Source: Candidatus Competibacteraceae bacterium
GTDB lineage: Bacteria; Pseudomonadota; Gammaproteobacteria; Competibacterales; Competibacteraceae
Direction of reading: 5' to 3'
Assembly: GCA_016699715.1 (NCBI GenBank)
Contig: CP065007.1
Span: 310,001-374,000, forward strand
DNA: 64,000 nt
Part shown: in pieces, positions 55,601 through 62,504 of the stretch
How the letters are laid out: every line of letters starts with the position of its first letter
How positions within the stretch are numbered: the stretch's first letter is position 1
Position numbers and translations under genes: made by a program
The notes under the pieces: model-generated
Database searches by the model: none
Seen by the model: the letters and a program-made list of their open reading frames with translations, nothing else
Told to the model about the DNA's origin: nothing

Positions 55601-58600
55601 ATCCAAGGTTTTGTTCGTTGCGAAGATAATTAAAATGCTCATATTCATGAGCGAAATTTTTTAAATATTGCGCGGTGTATTGATCGGAACAGTCATCCAC
55701 CAAAAAAACGCGGTAAGGTAATTCCGTGTATTTAACAATACTTTCCAAGCATAGTTTTACAACATGTATTTCATTATAAATAGGTACGATAATGTTGCGT
55801 GTTGAATCGGAACAGCGAATTTCCACTTCTTGGGAACGTTGGGCATGTATCTCCTCAAGTATGCCGCCAATATCGCGAGCAGTGTTATGCAGCGAAAATT
55901 GGTTTGCGGTTTGTTGACCTTGATCTGCAATCCATTGTCGGAGTTCGTTATTGGACGCCAACATCAGGATAGCGCGGGCGGCTGCATCGTTATCGCCGAC
56001 CGGCACCAAAACGGAATTGACGTCATGGCGAGCATATTCAGAGATCCCGCCGCTATCGGTCAGCACACAAGCGCACCCACAGATCATGGCTTCCAATGCC
56101 GGTAACCCAAATCCCTGAAAAAGAGAGAGATCAACGAAAATATGGGAAACCAAGTATTCTTCCCTTAATCGACTCTGTTTAATGATGCCCAAGTTTTTAT
56201 ATGGGAAAGGGATTTTGTGAATGCTCAAGTCATCGTCGCCGAAGAAAACAAATTGTATACTTGGATTGGCCTCGTGAACGATGGACAAGGTTTTAATCAG
56301 GTTTTCAAACCCGCGCCTTGGTGTGTGGAAGCGAGTCATGGCAATCAAGCGTAATGGTTCTTTTTTGGATTGTGATTTTGAGTGATCGTAAAATACTTCC
56401 TGGTCTATTCCAATGGCTACTTTTTTTATATCGTACTCAAGGGATTGTAATTGATTACGGACCCGTTTTATTATCCAATCCGATGTGGATAAAAGTGAAA
56501 GGTTGAGATGATAGCTTTCTAGAGCTTCCTGATAATAGGCTTTTTGAGCTGGATGCTCGGGATTGTAAAAGAGCGGTTCATAATCTTGTATAAAATAATA
56601 GGGCTTAAAAGTTTGATTAAGTTTTGCTAGATCGGCAACTGGTCGAGCAGTGATCCACATGGTCGCCAATAGCATACTGTATTCAGGCAAGGTATACGCG
56701 AGTTGATTGATATCCAGGTTTTTTATTGGTTCAAAGAGGAGCAGTTCGAACATTTCTGGTGTGTATTTCCAATGGGGATGCATCAAGATACTGATTACAT
56801 CGACGCCAGATAGGATCAGATCGTTTGCCAATTCAACCAATATTATAATTCCACCCGCGATTTGTATGGTTGAAAAAAATATTACCAAGGTTTTTTGGTT
56901 CACTAATTTAATGTCCGACGTATAATAATCATTTTGACTGACCATGCCTTGCATATTAGTGAAATGTAGTATATCCCTCATTAAGTCCAAGTCTTTCCCA
57001 TGAAAATAATTGGAAAGCTGCTCTAGGATTATGGAATCATCTTCTTCTAGACTTTTGCCTACATGTATATAAGTATTATCAGCCAAGACGGTTATGAGAT
57101 TTTTCTTCAGAAGTGCAAGACTGATGGATGTTAGCAAAACGATTAGCGGGTGATTTTTCATCGACTTGGCGATAGAAATAAAATCTCTGGTTGCCGAGTA
57201 TTTAATGTAAAAAATGGCAGGGTCTGCCATGAGTATTTGCGGAAATTCCGACTGGGTAACCAAACGCAATTTTTTAGCGCAAGTCATGGCATTATCGCCG
57301 GATTTCATTTTAAATGAGTATGTAGGATGCGTCGGCGTGATGGGACTGACAATGCCAACACTCTTGGATGAGTAAGCAGCCTCATTCAGTCCGGGCAACC
57401 AATCTGGCGTTAGAATTACATGGTCTTGAATAATGCAAAAATCACCAAGACCAATTTCTTGAATGACCTCACATAATGAGAGCAGAAAGCAGTCGCGTGT
57501 TTGAGGTCGAATGATTTTGATAGGTAAGTGATTGGACCACTCGGCTATATTTTCAATCGGAATGGGATGTTGAGAGTCATCGATAAGATAAAAACTGTTG
57601 TGATTTCTATCCGAGTTTTTACTGATACTTAATAAATTCTTTCGTAGATAAGAGCGCTTTCCTTTAGTGTAAACAATAATATTAACCGAAGAGGATTTTC
57701 TATAATCCTTGTTTTTTCTTTGAGTGAATTCCTTTGAGCTTTTTGATGACTGCTCGCTTATTAGCAGAGGCGTTTTAGTGAAAGAGAGATTTTGTTTTAG
57801 ACCATGATAATTCAGGATTATTTTTTTAATGTCATCAGCAGCCAAATAGGGATGGCCACGCCCGATAACTTGCTCGATTATGGATATAACAAAATGACCC
57901 AGTCGCCAGGGTTTTGAAGCAAATAGTTTGTTAAAATTGCTATCTATTTGGTTGAGCCAATTTATCAAGATATGAATATTTTTTTCGTCATTTTTTTGTC
58001 TCGGAAGCCAACTTTCGAATTCTGTAAAGATTGTATTCAGGTTATCCGTATAAGAAGCTCTTATCTCCCGCGAAAAAATAATTTTCGGAAAGCATATAAG
58101 TGCATTTCCCACCTGCCATCTTTTGGAACATAGTAGCGCCTCAAAGTCTTTTTTTAATAGCTGTATCCATTCAATCAGCGTGTTGAAATCGCCAGGATTG
58201 TACTTAAATGCTAAATTTTCATTTCTATTTTGTTTTTTTTTTGCCTCGTACAGGCGAATATCATTGAATACCTTGCGCATATGATCCGCAGTTAGGCAGA
58301 CATTCCAGCGCAGCAAGGCAAGCTCGGCAATTCGGACAATAAAGCATCCAACCCGCCAACGCCACGATGCGAACAATGCTTCGGCGTCCTGCTCTAATTG
58401 CCGGAGCCAAGCCTCATATCGTTGTTCAGTGTTTCTTAATAGCGCGTCTTTTTGCTCCGCTGATTGCTTCAATTCTTGGCGCAACGCTTTTTGTTGAGCT
58501 TCAGCAGTACCCTTTAATTGATCAAGCTCTTGTGTAAGAGATTTTTCACGATTTTGTAATAGTATCTTGTTTTGCTCGTTTTCACGGCGTAGTGCGGCCT

Positions 58601-59810
58601 CGCTGGTCTCCTTGGCGCGCAGGATTTCTTCAAGGGATTGAACGGAGGTTTTGAGCTGCGCGCGTTCCTGCTGGAGAGCGGCCTCGCTAACTTCCTTGGC
58701 GCGCAGAGAACCTTCGAGGGATTGAACGGAGGTTTTGAGCTGCGCGCGTTCCTGCTGGAGAGCGGCCTCGCTAACTTCCTTGGCGCGCAGAGAACCTTCG
58801 AGGGATTGAACGGAGGTTTTGAGCTGCGCGCGTTCCTGCTGGAGAGCGGCCTCGCTAGCTTCCTTGGCGCGCAGAGAACCTTCGAGGGATTGAACGGAGG
58901 TTTTGAGCTGCGCGCGTTCCTGCTGGAGAGCGGCCTCGCTAGCCTGCAAATTTTCCATAGCACCTTCAAGACATTGGTGCTCGTTTTTAAGTGCAAAATC
59001 CTCTTCGTAAAACCCCAGGATCTCCTGTGCCCCTGGAGAAAGCTCAAAATCAGTCGTATCCGCTATATCCAGAATTTGACCTGACTCAAAAGCATCAATC
59101 AAAGTGGCTTGCTGTTTATTGATAAAACCCGCTTCGAAATCACTCGATCCTTTCTGTCGATGCAAATCCGGCTCAACGAAAGCAAGAATTTCTTTATCAT
59201 GGGGAATTCTTAGGCCTTGACAACCCAGAGCGGTCAATTGCTCATACAAATTAGCTACCGCCTGAATGGGTTGCGCTAAAAAAGTCGAATGCAAAATGAA
59301 TATTTTAGGGCAATTTTTTGTAATCTTTAGTGCTTCTATAGTATATTTTTCCCACAAAGATACGCCAAATTGCAAAGGGAATCCGTTGCGAGTTTTTAAT
59401 GATTGTGCAATTTGAATAGGCGAGCGGTGTACATAAATACAAACCGGAAACTCCAAGTGTTCGCGCCACAAAGGGAAAGTCAAACAAAACCGTGGCTCCT
59501 TAAGAACCCATGGACGATGAGCATCCAGCTCCAAAATGAGACGGCTTGCTTTTTTGTGGAACTCAGCACCTGTATTTTCAGGAATTTTATCCAATGAAAA
59601 ATTGTTGATCCGATACCATTCTGCTTGGGTGGAGTGTAGAATCATGTCGTTTAAGGTACGGACATCTCTACGCTCCCAGAAACCTTTTGGATTTTCTTCA
59701 TTCGCGCCTGTACTGATACCCTCTGGTCCAAAATAAGCACCCATCAAATTGAGCAGACGAGTAGTTATTGATGTTCCAGAGCGATGCATTCCGATTACAA
59801 AAATTTGCAT
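52653..59810 (-). CDS. Giant multidomain protein: sulfotransferase, coiled coil, GT2, GT4, GT2, GT4, GT4
   Basis: Encodes 2385 residues in one uninterrupted frame. Residues 1-270 are a sulfotransferase-like domain (FVIGMHRSGTSITTRLL, IYVHRSPIQIAQSL). Residues 291-402 are four 28-residue coiled-coil repeats. About 440-680 hold three hydrophobic segments introduced by SWRWRVG, SKRWQVG and SKPWRLG. Then GT2-like (about 707-900), GT4-like (about 970-1330, RLIAMTRFHTPRRGFENL), GT2 (about 1337-1600, IVPIYNEIHVVKLCLESIV, GRGYCEESDYCMRAF), GT4 (about 1647-1985) and GT4 (about 2050-2385, LCYVGSLHKGGEVLM). The first GT2 lacks a clear DXD and may be inactive. Residues about 1994-2024 are encoded by a palindromic repeat. 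It probably builds and sulfates an oligosaccharide unit. Confidence 0.9.
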   Translation of the reverse strand: MQIFVIGMHRSGTSITTRLLNLMGAYFGPEGISTGANEENPKGFWERRDVRTLNDMILHSTQAEWYRINNFSLDKIPENTGAEFHKKASRLILELDAHRPWVLKEPRFCLTFPLWREHLEFPVCIYVHRSPIQIAQSLKTRNGFPLQFGVSLWEKYTIEALKITKNCPKIFILHSTFLAQPIQAVANLYEQLTALGCQGLRIPHDKEILAFVEPDLHRQKGSSDFEAGFINKQQATLIDAFESGQILDIADTTDFELSPGAQEILGFYEEDFALKNEHQCLEGAMENLQASEAALQQERAQLKTSVQSLEGSLRAKEASEAALQQERAQLKTSVQSLEGSLRAKEVSEAALQQERAQLKTSVQSLEGSLRAKEVSEAALQQERAQLKTSVQSLEEILRAKETSEAALRRENEQNKILLQNREKSLTQELDQLKGTAEAQQKALRQELKQSAEQKDALLRNTEQRYEAWLRQLEQDAEALFASWRWRVGCFIVRIAELALLRWNVCLTADHMRKVFNDIRLYEAKKKQNRNENLAFKYNPGDFNTLIEWIQLLKKDFEALLCSKRWQVGNALICFPKIIFSREIRASYTDNLNTIFTEFESWLPRQKNDEKNIHILINWLNQIDSNFNKLFASKPWRLGHFVISIIEQVIGRGHPYLAADDIKKIILNYHGLKQNLSFTKTPLLISEQSSKSSKEFTQRKNKDYRKSSSVNIIVYTKGKRSYLRKNLLSISKNSDRNHNSFYLIDDSQHPIPIENIAEWSNHLPIKIIRPQTRDCFLLSLCEVIQEIGLGDFCIIQDHVILTPDWLPGLNEAAYSSKSVGIVSPITPTHPTYSFKMKSGDNAMTCAKKLRLVTQSEFPQILMADPAIFYIKYSATRDFISIAKSMKNHPLIVLLTSISLALLKKNLITVLADNTYIHVGKSLEEDDSIILEQLSNYFHGKDLDLMRDILHFTNMQGMVSQNDYYTSDIKLVNQKTLVIFFSTIQIAGGIIILVELANDLILSGVDVISILMHPHWKYTPEMFELLLFEPIKNLDINQLAYTLPEYSMLLATMWITARPVADLAKLNQTFKPYYFIQDYEPLFYNPEHPAQKAYYQEALESYHLNLSLLSTSDWIIKRVRNQLQSLEYDIKKVAIGIDQEVFYDHSKSQSKKEPLRLIAMTRFHTPRRGFENLIKTLSIVHEANPSIQFVFFGDDDLSIHKIPFPYKNLGIIKQSRLREEYLVSHIFVDLSLFQGFGLPALEAMICGCACVLTDSGGISEYARHDVNSVLVPVGDNDAAARAILMLASNNELRQWIADQGQQTANQFSLHNTARDIGGILEEIHAQRSQEVEIRCSDSTRNIIVPIYNEIHVVKLCLESIVKYTELPYRVFLVDDCSDQYTAQYLKNFAHEYEHFNYLRNEQNLGFVGSVNVGMRATPSGDIILLNSDTIVTPGWLNKLTRCAQSDDKIGIISPLSTRSSHLWVKINPGDSIFDTASAIEKISNRDYPDIVTPEGWCFYIKRNVYEHLGGFDPVFGRGYCEESDYCMRAFANGYRTVCCDDTFIFHEGMVTFKEERGPRYEKNRAIFDQRWKPLYQKIYPEFLADNPLGYLRNKYGLLKRSSYRNVHEVKQAKNFNAMKILDDPTTLDIVDHYISNLETFKSDAKLKSVVFLIHELCGFGGVISIIQLANDMIFSGINVKIVVMSTKGYKDDMGSLTKPIFYSDLDTLIKHFPKADVLVGTLWITMYYLVKIIDENPNSKLAYFVQDYEPDFYKETEIRIRDMIKKTYKITPYNFAKTHWICEKVKQDGGKIALVSPALELDLFYPRDIDQKSLNQTKSKKLIVTILRPSTPQRGFDTALKTLNLLSKKRNDFEVHSFGCTNEELKKHSIAFSLVNHGILPNNKLPSLYSKAYIFAEFSDFHGFGRTIAEAMACKTACVITDSGGISLFARHGINALVAPPKNAEELAHHISVLLDDEEFRNTLANNARNSVVCFDRMESCKQTIKFLNKTSATVYAPHPLAEEGLEVRVMASKTDPLNLTSLAEGKGTERLQTNEVVQINNPINLGRRNLTKPEIYIDDDMRYKRLLSYGLVSRSLMLTMRRIGYNVTRQKYIGLEWANIAEQEEIEATIPYRHNPEYVIRIGTPSSSCFTNTFAEGIVDIGITGLGRPWAEFEVDWATNLRNVGWAICVQNKYDADMLREHSYPRVEIVAHGIDHKIFNTRSRKPHLPFTLCYVGSLHKGGEVLMQAFDKFSELHAAHETALIIAGYVSGANQEDIKKQYKTNNQRVELHYELLSLAQIAAIYERSDVFVTASQAETWCLPIVEAAACGLPSITLVNVGRSEYLTPGQDCFELEHITVEAIAEMMEYCYQHREIVAECGKAAIQMAQRFTWDRAAREYLRILGID
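53738..53830. repeat. Palindromic repeat translated in frame within the giant gene
   Basis: CCCTTTCCCTCTGCCAAGG...GAGGTTGAGAGGGTCA is mirrored by TGACCCTCACCTCCAACCCC...GATGAGGGG. This is the style of intergenic palindromic elements common in proteobacterial genomes. Here it lies in coding sequence between the second and third GT4 domains and is read through without a stop (residues such as LAEEGLEVRVMASKTD). Confidence 0.7.
58605..58940 (-). repeat. Four 84-bp tandem repeats encoding a coiled coil
   Basis: An 84-bp unit recurs at exact 84-base spacing (marker ATTGAACGGAGG at 58637, 58721, 58805 and 58889) with only a few differences. It encodes SEAALQQERAQLKTSVQSLE followed by GSLRAKEV, 28 residues or four heptads. 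A partial fifth unit follows. Confidence 0.95.
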
Positions 59811-59821
59811 TTTTCCACACT

Positions 59822-60526
59822 CTATGATTTGGTCTTTATTTGCTGTTCGTAGAGGCTTAATACGTCAGTAGTATCACCATAAGCACAGCTCACTCCTTCT
59901 TCAATCCAGACTGCCCGGTCACATAATTGCCGGATAGTTTCCACGCTGTGGGATACGAGCACGATAGTTTTATCCGAGCGGATTTTTTCATGCATTACTG
60001 CTGACGATTTGCGCTGAAAATCCGAATCCCCAACTCCCAGCACTTCATCAATTAACAATACATCGGGATCCAACTGAAATGCCACTGAAAACCCCAGTCG
60101 TGCTTTCATACCACTGGAGTAGGTACTTATCGGCTGGTCAAAAAAATCTCCTAATTCAGAAAAATCCTGTATGTCCTCCATTTTTTCGATAACATTCTTT
60201 CGATGTAGACCGATCAGCATCCCACTCAGCAAGGCATTCTGCCGTCCGGTTAAATACGGTACAAAACCGATTTGTAGTGACAGCAGAGCTGCTTGCACGC
60301 CATGGTTGATCATTTTTCCCCGATCAGGGCGCAGAATTCCTGCAAGAACCTGTAAAAGAGTGCTTTTACCGGCACCATTACGGCCGATGACACCCAATGA
60401 TTCGCCATAATGCAGATCGAAAGAGACGTCTTTAAGCGCCCAAAACCGTTCCTTACGCAAATATCCCGCCTGCCGCCAGTAAAAAGTTCCCACATTATTC
60501 AGAGATAAGGCAAGTTGCTTCGACAT
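59822..60526 (-). CDS. wzt: ABC polysaccharide export ATPase (Wzt/KpsT type), second copy, no C-terminal domain
   Basis: Encodes 234 residues. Walker A GRNGAGKST (near 48-56), signature YSSGM, Walker B VLLIDEVLGVGD and a switch His in VLVSHS are all present. The N-terminus LALSLNNVGTFYWRQAG and ALKDVSFDLHYGESLGVIG are typical of polysaccharide exporters. Unlike the copy at 15215 it ends right after the ATPase, so it has no glycan-recognition domain and would resemble a KpsT or teichoic-type exporter. It starts six bases after the permease gene and is followed by the giant glycosyltransferase. Confidence 0.92.
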   Translation of the reverse strand: MSKQLALSLNNVGTFYWRQAGYLRKERFWALKDVSFDLHYGESLGVIGRNGAGKSTLLQVLAGILRPDRGKMINHGVQAALLSLQIGFVPYLTGRQNALLSGMLIGLHRKNVIEKMEDIQDFSELGDFFDQPISTYSSGMKARLGFSVAFQLDPDVLLIDEVLGVGDSDFQRKSSAVMHEKIRSDKTIVLVSHSVETIRQLCDRAVWIEEGVSCAYGDTTDVLSLYEQQIKTKS

Positions 60527-60532
60527 GAGCAG

Positions 60533-61303
60533 CTATCTCTGCACCAGTTTCGGGTACAAATGGTCGTTACGCATGATCCATCGATACATCAACAAGCTAA
60601 TTATTAAACCCGATGCCGCAACTAAGGCTAATGCCAACCAGTTTGGCCACTTTTGATGCATCAAAATATCGCGATAAGCCTCGATAATACTAGCCATTGG
60701 GTTAAGATAAAAATAAGTTTTATAGTTCTCAGAAATCGTGGAACTGGAAAAGAAAATACCTGAAAAATAAAATAGGATTTGCAGAGAATGCTCGACCAAA
60801 TACTTTAAATCAGGCGCGAATGGAACGAGCGCCGCCACGAAAAGAGTTAATCCTACAATCAACAGAAATTGGGTTAGTAACAAAACCGGCAACGCCAAAT
60901 AAGTCCACCCGATATTGAAACCTGCCAGCCATAGGTAAATCAATAATAACCCCAGCACCACCCCAAATTTGACCAAGTCCGTCAAAATGACCACCAACGG
61001 GAATACAATTTTAGGCACGTATACCTGCTGCATCAACCCTCGTCCGCCGAGAATAGAGGTCGCGCTGTGAATGATCGTATTCTGAAGCCAACGCCAAGAT
61101 ACCAGTCCAACCAGCAGGAAGGATACAAAGTCTGGGGTACCACGCTTCAGTAGAAGCCCAAAAACTACATAAAATATCATCATAAAAATCAGTGGATCGA
61201 GTACCCACCATAAAAAACCGATATAGGTTCTCGCCGCCTCGGCTCTTAAGTCCGCAAGAGCTTTGTATAAAATGAGATCGCGATAACGCGCGCTTAACAT
61301 CAT
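60533..61303 (-). CDS. wzm: ABC-2 polysaccharide export permease (Wzm/KpsM type), second copy
   Basis: Encodes 256 residues. It starts MMLSARYRDLILYKALADLR and has RTYIGFLWWVLDPLIFMMIF, the amphipathic entry and first helix of ABC-2 polysaccharide permeases. About six membrane helices follow, with FYFSGIFFSSSTI and NPMASIIEAYRDIL before the last. It is the first gene of the minus-strand cluster, divergent from the WecA-like gene at 61455 across 151 bp that must hold both promoters. Confidence 0.92.
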   Translation of the reverse strand: MMLSARYRDLILYKALADLRAEAARTYIGFLWWVLDPLIFMMIFYVVFGLLLKRGTPDFVSFLLVGLVSWRWLQNTIIHSATSILGGRGLMQQVYVPKIVFPLVVILTDLVKFGVVLGLLLIYLWLAGFNIGWTYLALPVLLLTQFLLIVGLTLFVAALVPFAPDLKYLVEHSLQILFYFSGIFFSSSTISENYKTYFYLNPMASIIEAYRDILMHQKWPNWLALALVAASGLIISLLMYRWIMRNDHLYPKLVQR

Positions 61304-61454
61304 AATTTACTCAAACTACTACCAGCCAAAACCGGCTGCTTGTTTGGCGCGTCAGTACCCATTGAGGTAAAATCATCTAAGCCAAAACAAAGAATGAAAG
61401 CCAGACTTAGCCTAAACTCATGGAGGTTGTGCCTTGTCCAACGGAAATTAGATA

Positions 61455-62504
61455 ATGCCTGTTTTACTTCAATCATTGATTACAGGCAGCTTGCTGGCTT
61501 TCATAGGCGCATGGGGTTCAAGCTTCGTTTGGCTCGGGCGCACTGCTTTATCCCGTGGTCCCATCGATCATCCCAATGCCCGCTCCCTGCACGAGCAGCC
61601 CACTCCGAGAACAGGAGGATTGGCAGTGCTGGCGGGGATTATGATCGGCATGTTGCTCATAATGTTCAAAACCGCTGGTTTGCCGGTCCATACTCTTGGG
61701 TTCATTTTCATCGGCCTGATTCCGCTGGCGCTGGTGTCGTTCCAGGATGATCGCGTGGGTATCCCTGCCCGGTGGCGCATCTTAGTTCATTTGCTTGCGG
61801 CTGTCAGCTTGTTAGTGGCGGATCTAGTGCCCGGCTCATTGGTGCTACCCGGTCTCGCCTTGGTTCTTCCCGCTTGGCTTGCCATCCCTCTTGTCCTGCT
61901 ATTCGTCGTTTGGATGATCAACCTTTATAACTTCATGGATGGCATGGACGGTTTCGCCAGCGGGATGGCGGTAATCGGTTTTTCGGCGCTGGCTGGGCTG
62001 GGTTGGGCCGACGCCGGGTTTGCGACTTTCTGTCTGATCGTGGCGGCGGCCAGCGCCGGTTTTCTGGTGCACAATTTTCCGCCCGCCAAGATCTTCCTCG
62101 GCGATACCGGCTCCACGGCACTGGGTTTTCTGGCAGCGTCGTGCAGCCTGTGGGGCGCCAAAGCCGGCCTGTTCCCATTTTGGGTGGCGCTGTTGGTGTT
62201 TTCCCCCTTCATTGCTGATGCCACCGTGACCCTGTTGCGTCGCCTGCTGCGAGGCGAGAAGGTCTGGGAGGCGCACCGAAGCCATTATTACCAGCGATTG
62301 GTGTTGCTCGGCTGGGGGCACCGTCGCACCGTGCTGGCCGAATACGCGCTGATGCTGGCCTGTGCCGGTTCCGCCTTGCTGGCGGTTCGGTTGCCGCCCG
62401 TCGGACAGATAACCTTGGCGGCGATCTGGATTCTGATTTACAGCGTCCTGATGTGGGGAGTGGGGCGACTGGAACGGCGGCATGCTACAGTATCGGCCCC
62501 GTGA
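61455..62504 (+). CDS. Undecaprenyl-phosphate sugar-1-phosphate transferase (WecA/WbpL type)
   Basis: Encodes 349 residues with about 10-11 membrane helices. The MraY/WecA family motifs are present: DHPNARSLHEQPTPRTGG near the N-terminus, FQDDRVGIPARWRILVH (the Asp-Asp motif), NLYNFMDGMDG and AKIFLGDTGSTALGF. The last histidine-bearing loop is AHRSHYYQRLV. It would transfer a HexNAc-1-phosphate onto undecaprenyl phosphate, starting glycan synthesis. The donor cannot be told from sequence. Its stop overlaps the ATG of the next gene (TGATG). Confidence 0.92.
   Translation: MPVLLQSLITGSLLAFIGAWGSSFVWLGRTALSRGPIDHPNARSLHEQPTPRTGGLAVLAGIMIGMLLIMFKTAGLPVHTLGFIFIGLIPLALVSFQDDRVGIPARWRILVHLLAAVSLLVADLVPGSLVLPGLALVLPAWLAIPLVLLFVVWMINLYNFMDGMDGFASGMAVIGFSALAGLGWADAGFATFCLIVAAASAGFLVHNFPPAKIFLGDTGSTALGFLAASCSLWGAKAGLFPFWVALLVFSPFIADATVTLLRRLLRGEKVWEAHRSHYYQRLVLLGWGHRRTVLAEYALMLACAGSALLAVRLPPVGQITLAAIWILIYSVLMWGVGRLERRHATVSAP

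Noticed and set aside
58605..58940. Possible CRISPR-like array
   Set aside because: The 84-bp repeats have no unique spacers and are translated as an in-frame coiled coil.
58638..59084. A repetitive plus-strand frame of 148 codons
   Set aside because: It is the antisense of the coiled-coil repeats of the giant protein and simply mirrors them.
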